From Streptomyces sp. Je 1-369 (GTDB lineage: Bacteria > Actinomycetota > Actinomycetes > Streptomycetales > Streptomycetaceae): a stretch of 64,000 bases of DNA. The notes under the pieces were generated by a model. The model worked only from the letters and a program-made list of their open reading frames with translations, was not told where the DNA came from and made no database searches. Below are positions 56,228-64,000 of the stretch, one piece after another (positions within the stretch are counted from its first letter, which is position 1; the number at the start of each line of letters is the position of its first letter). The stretch spans positions 5,761,501 to 5,825,500 of the forward strand of contig NZ_CP101750.1 in the NCBI RefSeq assembly GCF_026810505.1, read 5' to 3'. A program made the translations under genes and the position numbers.

Positions 56228-57076
56228 ATGGGTTCGACCATCTGCCCGAACCGCTCCAGCGCCTCTGACCTGGAGTGGACGGTGCTGAGCGCACCCAAAA
56301 CCGCATCTATTCGGGCGGCGCGGGGTGCGGGTCGTCGTCTATCCTCCGATTCGAGTGGGGCTGCTTTCGGCCTCACCACGTCGTTGGAGGAGGTGGGTCC
56401 GGTCACTGGGACCGACGCAGGGACCGAGCACGGCCAGGCGGAGCAGCCCCGAGAGAGTTCGGAGAAGTCCGAGACGGCCGCGGAGCGCACGGCCCGCTTC
56501 GAGCGGGACGCGCTGACGTTCCTCGACCAGATGTACTCGGCGGCGCTGCGCATGACGCGCAACCCGGCGGACGCGGAGGACCTGGTGCAGGAGACCTACG
56601 CGAAGGCGTACGCGTCGTTCCACCAGTTCCGTGAGGGCACGAACCTCAAGGCGTGGCTGTACCGCATCCTCACCAACACGTTCATCAACTCGTACCGCAA
56701 GAAGCAGCGCGAGCCCCAGCGCAGTGCCGCCGAGGAGATCGAGGACTGGCAGCTTGCGCGCGCCGAGTCGCACATGTCCACCGGTCTGCGCTCGGCCGAG
56801 TCGCAGGCGCTGGACCACCTGCCCGACACGGACGTGAAGCGGGCGCTGCAGGCGATCCCCGAGGAATTCCGCATCGCCGTCTATCTGGCCGACGTAGAGG
56901 GCTTTGCGTACAAGGAGATCGCGGACATTATGGGGACACCCATCGGTACGGTGATGTCCCGACTGCACCGGGGCCGCCGCCAGCTGCGCGGCATGCTGGA
57001 GGACTACGCCCGTGAGCGCGGGCTCGTCCCGGCGGGTGCCGGGGAGTCGAACGGAACGAAAGGCTCGGGCTCATGA
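56228..57076 (+). CDS. sigR: ECF sigma factor SigR with long-isoform start (short start at 56393)
   Basis: SigR directs the response to thiol-oxidative stress and is held by RsrA. The short form starts at GTG 56393 ([10 protein letters not shown], 227 residues, the S. coelicolor length), with GGAGGAG directly before it. Region 2 contains [25 protein letters not shown] and region 4 has [26 protein letters not shown] and [18 protein letters not shown] 56228 lies exactly 55 codons upstream; S. coelicolor makes an unstable 55-residue-longer SigR from the autoregulated promoter, so I annotate this start for the isoform. A possible constitutive promoter has -10 TATCCT at 56340-56345. The rsrA start overlaps the stop (ATGA). 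Confidence 0.95.
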   Translation: MGSTICPNRSSASDLEWTVLSAPKTASIRAARGAGRRLSSDSSGAAFGLTTSLEEVGPVTGTDAGTEHGQAEQPRESSEKSETAAERTARFERDALTFLDQMYSAALRMTRNPADAEDLVQETYAKAYASFHQFREGTNLKAWLYRILTNTFINSYRKKQREPQRSAAEEIEDWQLARAESHMSTGLRSAESQALDHLPDTDVKRALQAIPEEFRIAVYLADVEGFAYKEIADIMGTPIGTVMSRLHRGRRQLRGMLEDYARERGLVPAGAGESNGTKGSGS

Positions 57077-57384
57077 GCTGCGGAGAGCCGCACGAGACTG
57101 ACTGCAGTGAAGTCCTGGACCATCTCTATGAGTTCCTCGACCACGAGATGCCGGACAGCGACTGCACCAAGTTCGAGACGCACTTCGAGGAGTGCTCTCC
57201 GTGCCTGGAGAAGTACGGCCTCGAGCAGGCGGTCAAGAAGCTGGTGAAGCGCTGCTGCGGTCAGGACGACGTCCCCGTCGACCTGCGGGCCAAGGTCATG
57301 GGCCGCATCGACCTCATCCGCTCCGGGCAGGCCGTGCCCGAGCAGGACATCACGCAGGACACCACGGCCGCCTCCGAGGCCTGA
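57073..57384 (+). CDS. rsrA: Zinc-containing anti-sigma factor RsrA
   Basis: RsrA binds SigR and lets go when its cysteines form a disulfide. The 103-residue protein has C3, C11, C31, H37, C41, C44, C61 and C62, the same positions as S. coelicolor RsrA. The zinc site uses the HxxxCxxC motif (H37-F-E-E-C41-S-P-C44) with C11; C11-C44 is the known trigger disulfide. ATG 57073 overlaps the sigR stop by four bases, so sigma and anti-sigma are made together. Confidence 0.97.
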   Translation: MSCGEPHETDCSEVLDHLYEFLDHEMPDSDCTKFETHFEECSPCLEKYGLEQAVKKLVKRCCGQDDVPVDLRAKVMGRIDLIRSGQAVPEQDITQDTTAASEA

Positions 57385-57513
57385 GCGCCTCACTCGGGCT
57401 CCGCGCGGCCCGCTCTCCCCTCCCGTCACTCGAACGTGCTAATTAACGGCGGCCGGGTGCTGGCAGGGAGAGCGCCGTTCTAGTCTCCGGACCGGAACGG
57501 GGAGGAGAACTCC

Positions 57514-58896
57514 ATGCGGTCGGTGCCGGTGCGGGCCCGCGTCTACATCCTGTGCGTCGCCCTGGCCGGCGTGGCCTGCGCCGCGCCCGCCCCCGGCGCG
57601 CGCCCCTCCTGGCCCGCCGTCGCGCTGCTCGCCGTCCTCTACGCCGGATGCGAGCAGATCACCAGGTGCCGCGTCGTCGGCGGCCGCGTCCCGCGCGGGC
57701 TCGGCACCTTCTTCCCCGTACTGCTCGCCGGGGTGTTCCTGCTGCCGCCGTCCGCCGCCGCGCTCGTCGCGGTGCCCGGCGCGCTGTTCGCCCGGGTCGA
57801 CCGGGAGCCGCGGTGGGTGCGTCGTCTGTGGCGCGCCTCCCAACTCGCCCTGGCCGCCTGGGTGTCGGCGCGTGTGTACGCGGCGCTCGGCGGGCCCGCG
57901 GCCACCGCGGCCCCCGACTTCCCGTACGTCCTCGGACCCGCGGGGGCGGCCGTGCTCGCCTTCTCCGCCGTGCTCACCGTGCTGGACGGCGGCGTCCTCG
58001 TGACCGCCGAACGCGTCCCCGCGCGGACCGCCTGGCGGGGACTCTTCCTGCGCTCGCTCGCGCCCGTCACCGTGCACGGACTCGCGGGACTGATGATGGC
58101 GGTGCTCTGGACCAGTCCGTACGGCCCGGCGGCCGCGCTCCTCGTACTCCTGCCGATGGGCGTCTCCTGCTGGGCCTTCGCGCAGTACCACCGCGAGCGG
58201 GCCGCCCACCAGGCCACCATCCGGGCGCTCGTGCAGGCCGTCGACCTCAAGGACAAGTACACCCGCGGGCACAGCGAGCGCGTCGGCCGCGCCTCCGTGC
58301 TGATCGCACGCGAACTGGGCATGGACGACGACCGCGTCGAGGTGCTCCGGTTCGCCGGGATCCTGCACGACGTCGGCAAACTCGGCGTCCCCACCCGGCT
58401 GTTGCGCAAGGACGGACCGCTGACGCCCGAGGAGCGGCGCATCATCGAGCTCCACCCCGAGTACGGCCACGAGATGGTGCGCGGCATCGGGTTCCTCGGC
58501 GAGGCGCGCGCCGCGATCCTCCACCACCACGAGCGCATGGACGGCGGCGGCTACCCCTACGGGCTCACCGGGCCGCAGATCCCCGAGTGCGCGCGGGTGG
58601 TCGCGGTCGCCGACGCCTTCGACGCCATGACGTCCACCCGCTCCTACCGACGCGCCAGACCCGTCGAGGCCGCGGTGGCCGAGCTCACCCGGTGCGCGGG
58701 TGCCCACTTCGACCCCGTGATGGTCGGGGCGCTCACCCGCGCCCTCGACCGGTACGGATGGCACCCCGAGGTCACGGCGGACGTACCGGAACAAGGCGGA
58801 CCGGAGCAGGACGCACCCGTGCCGCCCGCAGCCCTGCCCGCACCGGCGCCCGCGCCCGCCCCCGCCCCCGCCGCCGTGCGACCGGCGGCCCGGTGA
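57514..58896 (+). CDS. Membrane-bound HD-GYP-type phosphohydrolase
   Basis: The 460-residue protein has about six to seven N-terminal membrane helices (about residues 8-225) and then an HD-GYP domain. The metal-binding motifs are HSERVGRASVLI near 252, FAGILHDVGKLG near 287, HPEYGHEMV near 315 and HHHERMDGGGYPYGLTG near 343. HD-GYP proteins often degrade cyclic di-GMP, which controls development in Streptomyces; activity is an inference. The C-terminus is a Pro/Ala repeat. GGGGAGGAG lies about six bases upstream of ATG 57514. The stop overlaps the next gene start (GTGA). Confidence 0.9.
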   Translation: MRSVPVRARVYILCVALAGVACAAPAPGARPSWPAVALLAVLYAGCEQITRCRVVGGRVPRGLGTFFPVLLAGVFLLPPSAAALVAVPGALFARVDREPRWVRRLWRASQLALAAWVSARVYAALGGPAATAAPDFPYVLGPAGAAVLAFSAVLTVLDGGVLVTAERVPARTAWRGLFLRSLAPVTVHGLAGLMMAVLWTSPYGPAAALLVLLPMGVSCWAFAQYHRERAAHQATIRALVQAVDLKDKYTRGHSERVGRASVLIARELGMDDDRVEVLRFAGILHDVGKLGVPTRLLRKDGPLTPEERRIIELHPEYGHEMVRGIGFLGEARAAILHHHERMDGGGYPYGLTGPQIPECARVVAVADAFDAMTSTRSYRRARPVEAAVAELTRCAGAHFDPVMVGALTRALDRYGWHPEVTADVPEQGGPEQDAPVPPAALPAPAPAPAPAPAAVRPAAR

Positions 58897-60164
58897 GGCC
58901 GCCCTCGCGGCTGCCCGGTGCGGTCGTCTGCCTGGCCGGGCTGCTCGCCTGCGCCTCCCTCGTCTGGACCCTCTGGCACGGCATCGCCGAGGGCCGGGCC
59001 GCCCTCGCCTTCGGCGTCCTGATCGCCCTCGGCGAGCTGGCCCGGTGGGGGAGCGGCGGGGACAGGGAGCCCGCACCGCTCGGCGCCGCGGGGGCCCTCG
59101 CGTACGCCCTGCTCGGCGAGGACGCCGGGCACGCCACGCACCACGGAGTGCTGCAGGTGCTCGCCGTGGTCGTCGCCGCCGCCCTCGTCGGCGCGGTGCC
59201 GAACGTCGCGCTCGGCCGAGGCCCCACGCTCGACCAGATGGCCCGGCGCGTGCTGACCGTCGGGTTCGCCGCCGCGTGCTTCCAACCCCTGTACAACGCG
59301 GGCAAGTTCGGGGAGTGGGTGGGACACGGGCCGTACTTCGCGTTCGTCATCGTCGCCCTGCTCGTCCTCACCGCGCTCTGCGACGCCGTCCTGGCCGCCG
59401 TGACGGCGCACGCCCGCACCCGGTGGCCGTTCGGGCCGCTGCTGCGGGAGGAGCTGCGGGCGATGCTCGGCATCGGCTCCGCCGTCTGCGCGAGCGGCGC
59501 CGTGATGGCGCTCGCGGTGGCCGTGGCGGGGCTGTGGGCACTGCCCGTGTTCAGCCTCCCGCTGCTGCTCACCCAGCTCTCCTTCCGGCGGTACGCGGCC
59601 GTGCGGGCCACCTACCGGCAGACCATCGCCTCCCTGGCCAGGGCCACCGAGATCGCCGGATACACCCCGCAGGGCCACGCGCACCGCGTGGCCGGTCTGA
59701 GCCGGGCCGTCGGGCGTGACCTCGGTCTCTGCGAGTCGGACCTCACCGTCCTCGAGCACGCGGCGCTCATGCACGACATCGGCCAGCTCTCCCTGGTCGA
59801 CCCCGTCCCCGCGGGCGCCACCGCCGCGCTCTCCGAGGCGGAACAGCGCCGAATAGCCCTGCTCGGCGGCGCCGTCGTCCGCCAGACCGGGGTGGACGCC
59901 GCCGTCGCCGTCGTCGTGGAGCGGCAGGCCGACCCGTACCGCGAACAGCCCCTCACCGCACGTATTGTGCGGACGGCGAACGCGTACGACGAGATGGCGC
60001 GGGGAGAAGGACCATCAGGGGCGCTGGACGGCCCGCTCAAGGCCTTGGAGCGGCTCCGCCTGGCCACCGGCCACGACTACCAGGCGGAGGTCGTGGAGTC
60101 CTTGGCGCGCGTCCTGTCGAGGGACGGCCTCACCCGTGGCCTTACCTCGCGCCGGGCTGGGTAA
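58893..60164 (+). CDS. Degenerate HD-domain membrane protein, partner of the HD-GYP gene
   Basis: This 423-residue protein mirrors its neighbour: six or so membrane helices (about residues 8-225), then an HD region. The HD pair is kept in HAALMHDIGQLSL (near 290) and an upstream GHAHRVAGLSRAVG (near 267), but the GYP motif is lost; where it should be the sequence reads VVVERQADPYREQPL. It may be regulatory rather than catalytic. The GTG at 58893 overlaps the HD-GYP stop (GTGA). Paired HD proteins follow sigR-rsrA in S. coelicolor as well (SCO5218-5219 region, from memory). Confidence 0.86.
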   Translation: MRPPSRLPGAVVCLAGLLACASLVWTLWHGIAEGRAALAFGVLIALGELARWGSGGDREPAPLGAAGALAYALLGEDAGHATHHGVLQVLAVVVAAALVGAVPNVALGRGPTLDQMARRVLTVGFAAACFQPLYNAGKFGEWVGHGPYFAFVIVALLVLTALCDAVLAAVTAHARTRWPFGPLLREELRAMLGIGSAVCASGAVMALAVAVAGLWALPVFSLPLLLTQLSFRRYAAVRATYRQTIASLARATEIAGYTPQGHAHRVAGLSRAVGRDLGLCESDLTVLEHAALMHDIGQLSLVDPVPAGATAALSEAEQRRIALLGGAVVRQTGVDAAVAVVVERQADPYREQPLTARIVRTANAYDEMARGEGPSGALDGPLKALERLRLATGHDYQAEVVESLARVLSRDGLTRGLTSRRAG

Positions 60165-60312
60165 CCCATGGGTAATGAGCGGCTGTCCGACCGTCCGTGG
60201 TTGGATGCGAAGAAGACAGGAAATGGGGCGCGCGGGGGTACGGCCCCCGACGCCGCGCCCCGACGACAAGCGACCTACGGAAAACGTGGCAGGCGGGAAT
60301 CAGGCGGGAATC

Positions 60313-61293
60313 GTGAGGATCTTCGGCAAGGGACGGCACCGGCCCTCCGCCTCATGGCGGCAGGCGACCGACCGCGCGTTCACGCTGATCGGCGACGGCC
60401 GGTACGAGGACGCGGGAGCGCTGCTCACGCGTGCGGCGGATCTCGAACCCTGGCTGTCCGAGTCCTGGTTCAACCTGGCGCTGCTGCACAAGTTCCGGCA
60501 CGACTGGGAGCAGGCTCGGGCCGCGGGGCTGCGCGCCGTCGCGCTCCTGGACCGTTCCGCGGGCGCCCCCGACTGGTGGAACGTCGGCATCGCGGCGACC
60601 GCGCTCCAGGACTGGCCCCTGGCCCGCCGCGCCTGGCAGGCGTACGGCCTGCGGGTGCCCGGCGGTGTGGCCGCCTCCGGCGAGCCGACGGGCATGGAGC
60701 TGGGCAGCGCGGCCGTGCGGCTCTCCCCGGAGGGTGAGGCCGAGGTCGTGTGGGGCCGCCGGCTCGACCCGGCCCGTATGGAGGTCCTGTCCATTCCGCT
60801 GCCGTCCTCCGGGCGCCGCTGGGGCGAGGTCGTGCTGCACGACGGCGTCCCGCACGGCGAGCGGACGACGGGCGACGGGCACTCGTACCCCGTCTTCGAC
60901 GAGATCGAGCTGTGGGCGCCCTCACCCGTGCCGACCTGGGTGGTCCTCCTGGAGGCCGCCACCGAGGACGACAGGGACGCCCTGGAGCGGCTCGCGGCCG
61001 ACGCGGGCTTCGCCGCCGAGGACTGGTCGTCGTCCGTGCGGCTGCTCTGCCGGATGTGCTCCGAGTCCCGGATGCCGAGCGACGAGGGCGACGGCGAGCA
61101 CCTGGACCCGCACGACCACAGCGAGCCGGGCCACCCGGGCCCGCTGGGCCACCGCAGCCCCGGCGCGCTCTGGGTGCCGGAGCGCGAGTGCGGCCTCGCG
61201 GCGCCCGCCGCGCTGGTACGCGGTCTGCTGGACGGCTGGGTGGCGGACAGTCCGGATTCCCGTGACTGGCGGGATCTCGAAGAGGTCTGCTGA
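60313..61293 (+). CDS. Tetratricopeptide-repeat protein of unknown function
   Basis: The 326-residue protein starts VRIFGKGRHRPSASW and has two to three TPR-like helix pairs in residues 10-120 (YEDAGALLTRAADLEPWLSESWFNLALLHKF; WEQARAAGLRAVALLD; PDWWNVGIAATALQDWPLARRAW). The C-terminal part holds a cysteine pair RLLCRMCSES near 250 and an Asp/His/Pro-rich loop (HDHSEPGHPGPLGH), possibly metal-binding. I recognise no enzyme. The start is uncertain: GTG 60286 and ATG 60223 are in frame. It lies between the HD genes and def. Confidence 0.8.
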   Translation: MRIFGKGRHRPSASWRQATDRAFTLIGDGRYEDAGALLTRAADLEPWLSESWFNLALLHKFRHDWEQARAAGLRAVALLDRSAGAPDWWNVGIAATALQDWPLARRAWQAYGLRVPGGVAASGEPTGMELGSAAVRLSPEGEAEVVWGRRLDPARMEVLSIPLPSSGRRWGEVVLHDGVPHGERTTGDGHSYPVFDEIELWAPSPVPTWVVLLEAATEDDRDALERLAADAGFAAEDWSSSVRLLCRMCSESRMPSDEGDGEHLDPHDHSEPGHPGPLGHRSPGALWVPERECGLAAPAALVRGLLDGWVADSPDSRDWRDLEEVC

Positions 61294-61356
61294 CACTTCG
61301 CCGTAGGCTGTACCGGCACAAACTCTTGAGGGTTTCAAGGAAGGCGTACGGCGGAC

Positions 61357-62013
61357 ATGGCGCAGGACACTGAGCAGCAGGCCATCGACGGGGACGGGGT
61401 GCTCCCCGTCGACGACGAGGGCTTCGTCATCGACACCGAGGACTGCGAGGAGCGGGAGACGGCCTACCGCGAGCGCGGCACGTCCCGGCCGATCACGGTC
61501 GTCGGCAACCCGGTGCTGCACAAGGAGTGCAAGGACGTCACGGCCTTCGACGACGAGCTCGCCAAGCTGGTCGACGACATGTTCGCGACCCAGCGCGTCG
61601 CGCAGGGCGTGGGCGTGGCCGCCAACCAGGTCGGCGTCGACCTGAAGGTCTTCGTCTACGACTGCATGGATGACGACGGCGTGCGCCACGTCGGTGTCAT
61701 CTGCAACCCGGTGCTCCAGGACCTGCCCGCCGAGAGGCGCAGCCTGGACGACTCGGGAGAGGGCTGCCTCTCGGTCCCGACGGCGTACGCCCCGCTGGCC
61801 CGCCCGGACTACGCCGAGGTGACCGGGCAGGACGCGAAGGGCAACCCCGTCAAGGTGCGCGGCACCGGTTACTTCGCGCGCTGCCTGCAGCACGAGACAG
61901 ACCACCTGTACGGGTACCTGTACATCGACCGCCTCTCCAAGCGGGAGCGCAAGGACGCGCTTCGCCAGATGGAGGAAGGCACCCCGCGCTACCCCGTGGT
62001 GGACAACGGCTGA
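61357..62013 (+). CDS. def: Peptide deformylase
   Basis: Deformylase removes the formyl group from new proteins. The 218-residue protein has [10 protein letters not shown] (motif 1, near residue 85), EGCLSVP (motif 2, Cys metal ligand, near 134) and QHETDHLYG (motif 3, HExxH-type with two His ligands and Glu, near 178). The first 45 residues are an acidic extension not needed for the fold. ATG 61357 follows AAGGAAGG, though some distance away. A hairpin after the gene (62056-62094) should end transcription. Confidence 0.96.
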   Translation: MAQDTEQQAIDGDGVLPVDDEGFVIDTEDCEERETAYRERGTSRPITVVGNPVLHKECKDVTAFDDELAKLVDDMFATQRVAQGVGVAANQVGVDLKVFVYDCMDDDGVRHVGVICNPVLQDLPAERRSLDDSGEGCLSVPTAYAPLARPDYAEVTGQDAKGNPVKVRGTGYFARCLQHETDHLYGYLYIDRLSKRERKDALRQMEEGTPRYPVVDNG

Positions 62014-62055
62014 CTCCCGAGGCGCCCGTGAGGCGCGGGAACCGTGTGACGCGTG

Positions 62056-62094
62056 CGGCCCCTGGTACAGGAACTCAACCCTGACCAGGGGCCG
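62056..62094 (+). terminator. Terminator after def
   Basis: CGGCCCCTGGT (62056-62066) and ACCAGGGGCCG (62084-62094) form an 11-bp perfect stem with a 17-base loop, 43 bases after the def stop. Confidence 0.8.
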
Positions 62095-62315
62095 TTGGCG
62101 TAGCCGCTCGCGTGTGCGAGCAAATCAAGCTGCCGGTGATCCATATTCAGTCACGTAAGGGGAGGTTCTCGGCACCCGGGGGTAGTGAATGGCGCAAATC
62201 TGTTCCCTGAACGGTCAGTTGTGGTGCTGAATGGAAAGCGCGGGGATACGCAACGGCGCGCGCCCGGTACGGCGGGAGGGGCGCGTGTCCTCAGGCGGCT
62301 GAAAGGGGATTGTTC
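62095..62315. other. Upstream region of eizA without a convincing gene
   Basis: The gap between def and eizA is 302 bases, of which this is the part after the terminator. It contains a small hairpin, GCTCGCG-TG-TGCGAGC-like (62107-62122), the stretch CCATATTCAGTCACG near 62140-62155 that may hold a -10, and short frames lacking ribosome-binding sites. I see no operator I can name. Confidence 0.5.
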
Positions 62316-63440
62316 GTGCGCGCATATTCCGGGAGCACTTCACAGACACATCCGTACGCACGGCCACGTTCACCCGTGGTGTCGGTACCGCGGGCACTGG
62401 CCGTTCCGATGATCGAAGCAGCGTTCCCTCGCCGTCTGCATCCGTATTGGCCAAAGCTTCAGGAGAAGTCCAGGACCTGGCTGCGCGAAATGCGGCTCAT
62501 GCCCCCGGACAAGGTCGAGCGGTACGCGGACAGTCTCTGCTACACGGATCTGGTGGCGGGGTACTACATTGGCGCGCCCGACGCGTTGCTGACCGCGATA
62601 GCGGACCTCAGCAGTTGGTTCTTCGCCTGGGACGACCGGCACGACAGGGACTCCGTGCACGGCAGGACGGCCCAGTGGCGGCGGCTCTGCCGTGGCCTGC
62701 ACGGCACGCTCAACGAGCCCCGGCAGTACCGGCACCACGAGGACCCGCTGGTCGCCGGGTTCGCGGACTGTGTGCTGCGGCTGTACTCGTTCCTCGGGCC
62801 CAGCTGGAACGCCAGATTCGCCCGGCACTTCCACCCCGTGATCGACGCGTACGACCAGGAGTTCAGGAACCGGCGCTGCGGCACCGTCCCGACCGTCGAG
62901 GCGTACGTGGAGCTGCGCCGGCTCACGTTCGCGCACTGGGCGTGGATCGACCTCCTGGAATCCACCGCGCGGTACGAGCTGCCGGACCCGGTGCGCAAGC
63001 ACCCCGCCTACCGGCGTGCGGCACGAGCGACCCAGGATTTCTCGGCCTGGTACAACGACTTGTGCTCCCTCCCGAAAGAACTTGCGGGAGACGAACTGCA
63101 CAATCTCGGGATCAGCCTCATCCAGCACGAAGGAATGACGCTGGAAGAAGCGGTGCGGGAAGTGCACAGGCGCGTCACCGAATGCGTCAAGGAATTCCTG
63201 CAAGCAGAGCGGGAAGTGCTGTTGTTCGCCGATGAATTGGCGGACGGTGGTGAAGGCGGCAAGGAACTCGCGGACGCGGTGAAATCCTGCGTCTTCAACA
63301 TGCGGAACTGGTTCTCTTCCGTCTACTGGTTCCATCACGAATCCGGCCGCTATCGGGTGGACAGCTGGGACGACAGGTCCATGCCCCCGTACGTGACGGA
63401 AGAAGCCCTGGCGGAAAACGAACTGGTAGGTGAGGAATGA
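62316..63440 (+). CDS. eizA: epi-Isozizaene synthase (class I sesquiterpene cyclase)
   Basis: EizA cyclises farnesyl diphosphate to epi-isozizaene, precursor of the antibiotic albaflavenone. The 374-residue protein has the aspartate-rich motif DDRHD at 106-110 preceded by WFFAW, and the NSE-type motif NDLCSLPKE at 247-255; both motifs equal those I recall for S. coelicolor EizA (SCO5222). The C-terminal RNWFSSVYWFHHESGRY and VDSWDDRSMPPYV also agree. GTG 62316 has AAGGGGA six bases upstream; a TTG at 62310 is possible. The stop overlaps the P450 start (ATGA). Confidence 0.95.
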   Translation: MRAYSGSTSQTHPYARPRSPVVSVPRALAVPMIEAAFPRRLHPYWPKLQEKSRTWLREMRLMPPDKVERYADSLCYTDLVAGYYIGAPDALLTAIADLSSWFFAWDDRHDRDSVHGRTAQWRRLCRGLHGTLNEPRQYRHHEDPLVAGFADCVLRLYSFLGPSWNARFARHFHPVIDAYDQEFRNRRCGTVPTVEAYVELRRLTFAHWAWIDLLESTARYELPDPVRKHPAYRRAARATQDFSAWYNDLCSLPKELAGDELHNLGISLIQHEGMTLEEAVREVHRRVTECVKEFLQAEREVLLFADELADGGEGGKELADAVKSCVFNMRNWFSSVYWFHHESGRYRVDSWDDRSMPPYVTEEALAENELVGEE

Positions 63441-64000
63441 GCGTCGAATCCGCAATACCCGCTCCCCCCACGTCGGGCCCCGACCCGCTCCGCACCCCGC
63501 CCCTCGTCCGCGGCGGCGCCCCGCTCCTCGGCCACGCATGGAACCTGGTGCGCGACCCACTCGGTTTCCTCTCCGCGCTCCGTGACCACGGCGATCTCGT
63601 CCGGATCAGGCTGGGGCCGAGGACGGCGTACGTGGTGTGCGACCCGGAACTGGTCGGCGCCATGCTCAAGAGCCCCGAGTACGTCGTCGGCGGACCGCTC
63701 TGGGACACCCTGGAAGTGCTCCTCGGCAAGGGCGTGGCGACCAGCAACGGCAAGCTGCACCGCCGCCAGCGCCGCATGATGCAGCCCGCGTTCCGGCCCG
63801 AGCGGATCGCCGACTACGCCAAGGTGATGGAGGAGGAGGCCCGCGCCACGGCGGCCCGCTGGCAGCCGGACACCACCGTCGACGTGAGCGCCGAGATGTT
63901 CCGCACGGCCGTGCGCATCGTCTCGCGCTCGCTCCTGGAGGTCGACTCGATCCGCGACAAGGCGGACCGGATCGCCGACTCGCTGCACACCGTCTTCGAC
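63437..64000 (+). CDS. CYP170-type cytochrome P450, N-terminal part (cut by window end)
   Basis: About 188 residues are visible: MSVESAIPAPPTSGPD, a proline-rich entry (RTPPLVRGGAPLLGHAWNL), DHGDLVRIRLGPRTAYVV and the helix C region LHRRQRRMMQPAFRPERI. These are N-terminal P450 features; the haem-Cys and oxygen-activation motifs lie outside. Coupling with eizA (ATGA) equals the SCO5222-SCO5223 arrangement of S. coelicolor, in which CYP170A1 oxidises epi-isozizaene to albaflavenone via albaflavenol. Confidence 0.92.
   Translation, partial: MSVESAIPAPPTSGPDPLRTPPLVRGGAPLLGHAWNLVRDPLGFLSALRDHGDLVRIRLGPRTAYVVCDPELVGAMLKSPEYVVGGPLWDTLEVLLGKGVATSNGKLHRRQRRMMQPAFRPERIADYAKVMEEEARATAARWQPDTTVDVSAEMFRTAVRIVSRSLLEVDSIRDKADRIADSLHTVFD

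Noticed and set aside
60200..60300. Two GGGAAT motifs before the TPR gene as SigR promoters
   Set aside because: Neither has GTT at a spacing of 18 bases.

Overview
The window is a chromosomal segment of a Streptomyces species. This is indicated by very high G+C with G/C-rich third codon positions, WblC (WhiB7), SigR-RsrA, EizA and AdnAB orthologues, TANNNT promoters next to start codons, and long T-less hairpin terminators. I see no transposase, integrase, prophage or CRISPR array. Almost all DNA is coding, with about 53 credible protein genes and two identical initiator tRNA genes.

Layout: (1) 1-6831, respiratory nitrate reductase narGHJI on the minus strand with a divergent ywiC-like membrane gene and a DosR/OsdR-type palindrome between them. 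(2) 6849-28901, a DNA-repair and stress block: flippase-like membrane protein with a decayed kinase domain, alkyltransferase-like protein, the helicase-nucleases AdnA and AdnB with a lipoprotein gene between them, M20 peptidase, NudC, mycoredoxin, UvrD2, WblC with its long attenuator leader, ABC1 kinase, a stand-alone ThiF/E1-like protein and a YgjP-like metallopeptidase. The gene order closely resembles the Mycobacterium tuberculosis Rv3194c-Rv3204 neighbourhood. (3) 29019-32159, an operon of a TerD-AIM24 fusion and two more AIM24 proteins, ending at a perfect 24-bp hairpin. (4) 32225-43713, NUDIX hydrolase, DUF2342 zincin, SDR protein, MoaE, a 56-residue membrane protein, YlbL-like PDZ/Lon protease, PPA1309 protein, UPF0182 membrane protein, and two fMet tRNAs flanking a Sel1-repeat gene. 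(5) 43796-51394, an ABC importer, the CatR-like regulator with divergent catalase, CBS protein, HisN phosphatase, TetR regulator and SMR transporter. (6) 51506-62013, RsgA, AroA, M50 peptidase, SRAP, alpha/beta hydrolase, sigR-rsrA, two HD-domain membrane proteins, TPR protein and peptide deformylase. (7) 62316-64000, epi-isozizaene synthase and its translationally coupled P450, cut by the window end (albaflavenone pathway).

How it fits together: the best regulatory evidence is a local thiol-stress and antibiotic-stress network. Three sites match the SigR consensus (GGGAAY, 18-bp spacer, GTT): the sigR autoregulatory promoter, the mycoredoxin promoter and the promoter of the UPF0182 membrane protein. 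An ATG exactly 55 codons upstream of the normal SigR start would encode the long SigR isoform known from S. coelicolor. WblC has a strong promoter, a 113-codon upstream ORF and a textbook intrinsic terminator before its start. At least eight genes have a -10 hexamer placed for leaderless transcription. Functions marked as inferred rest on family recognition by eye; no database search was run.
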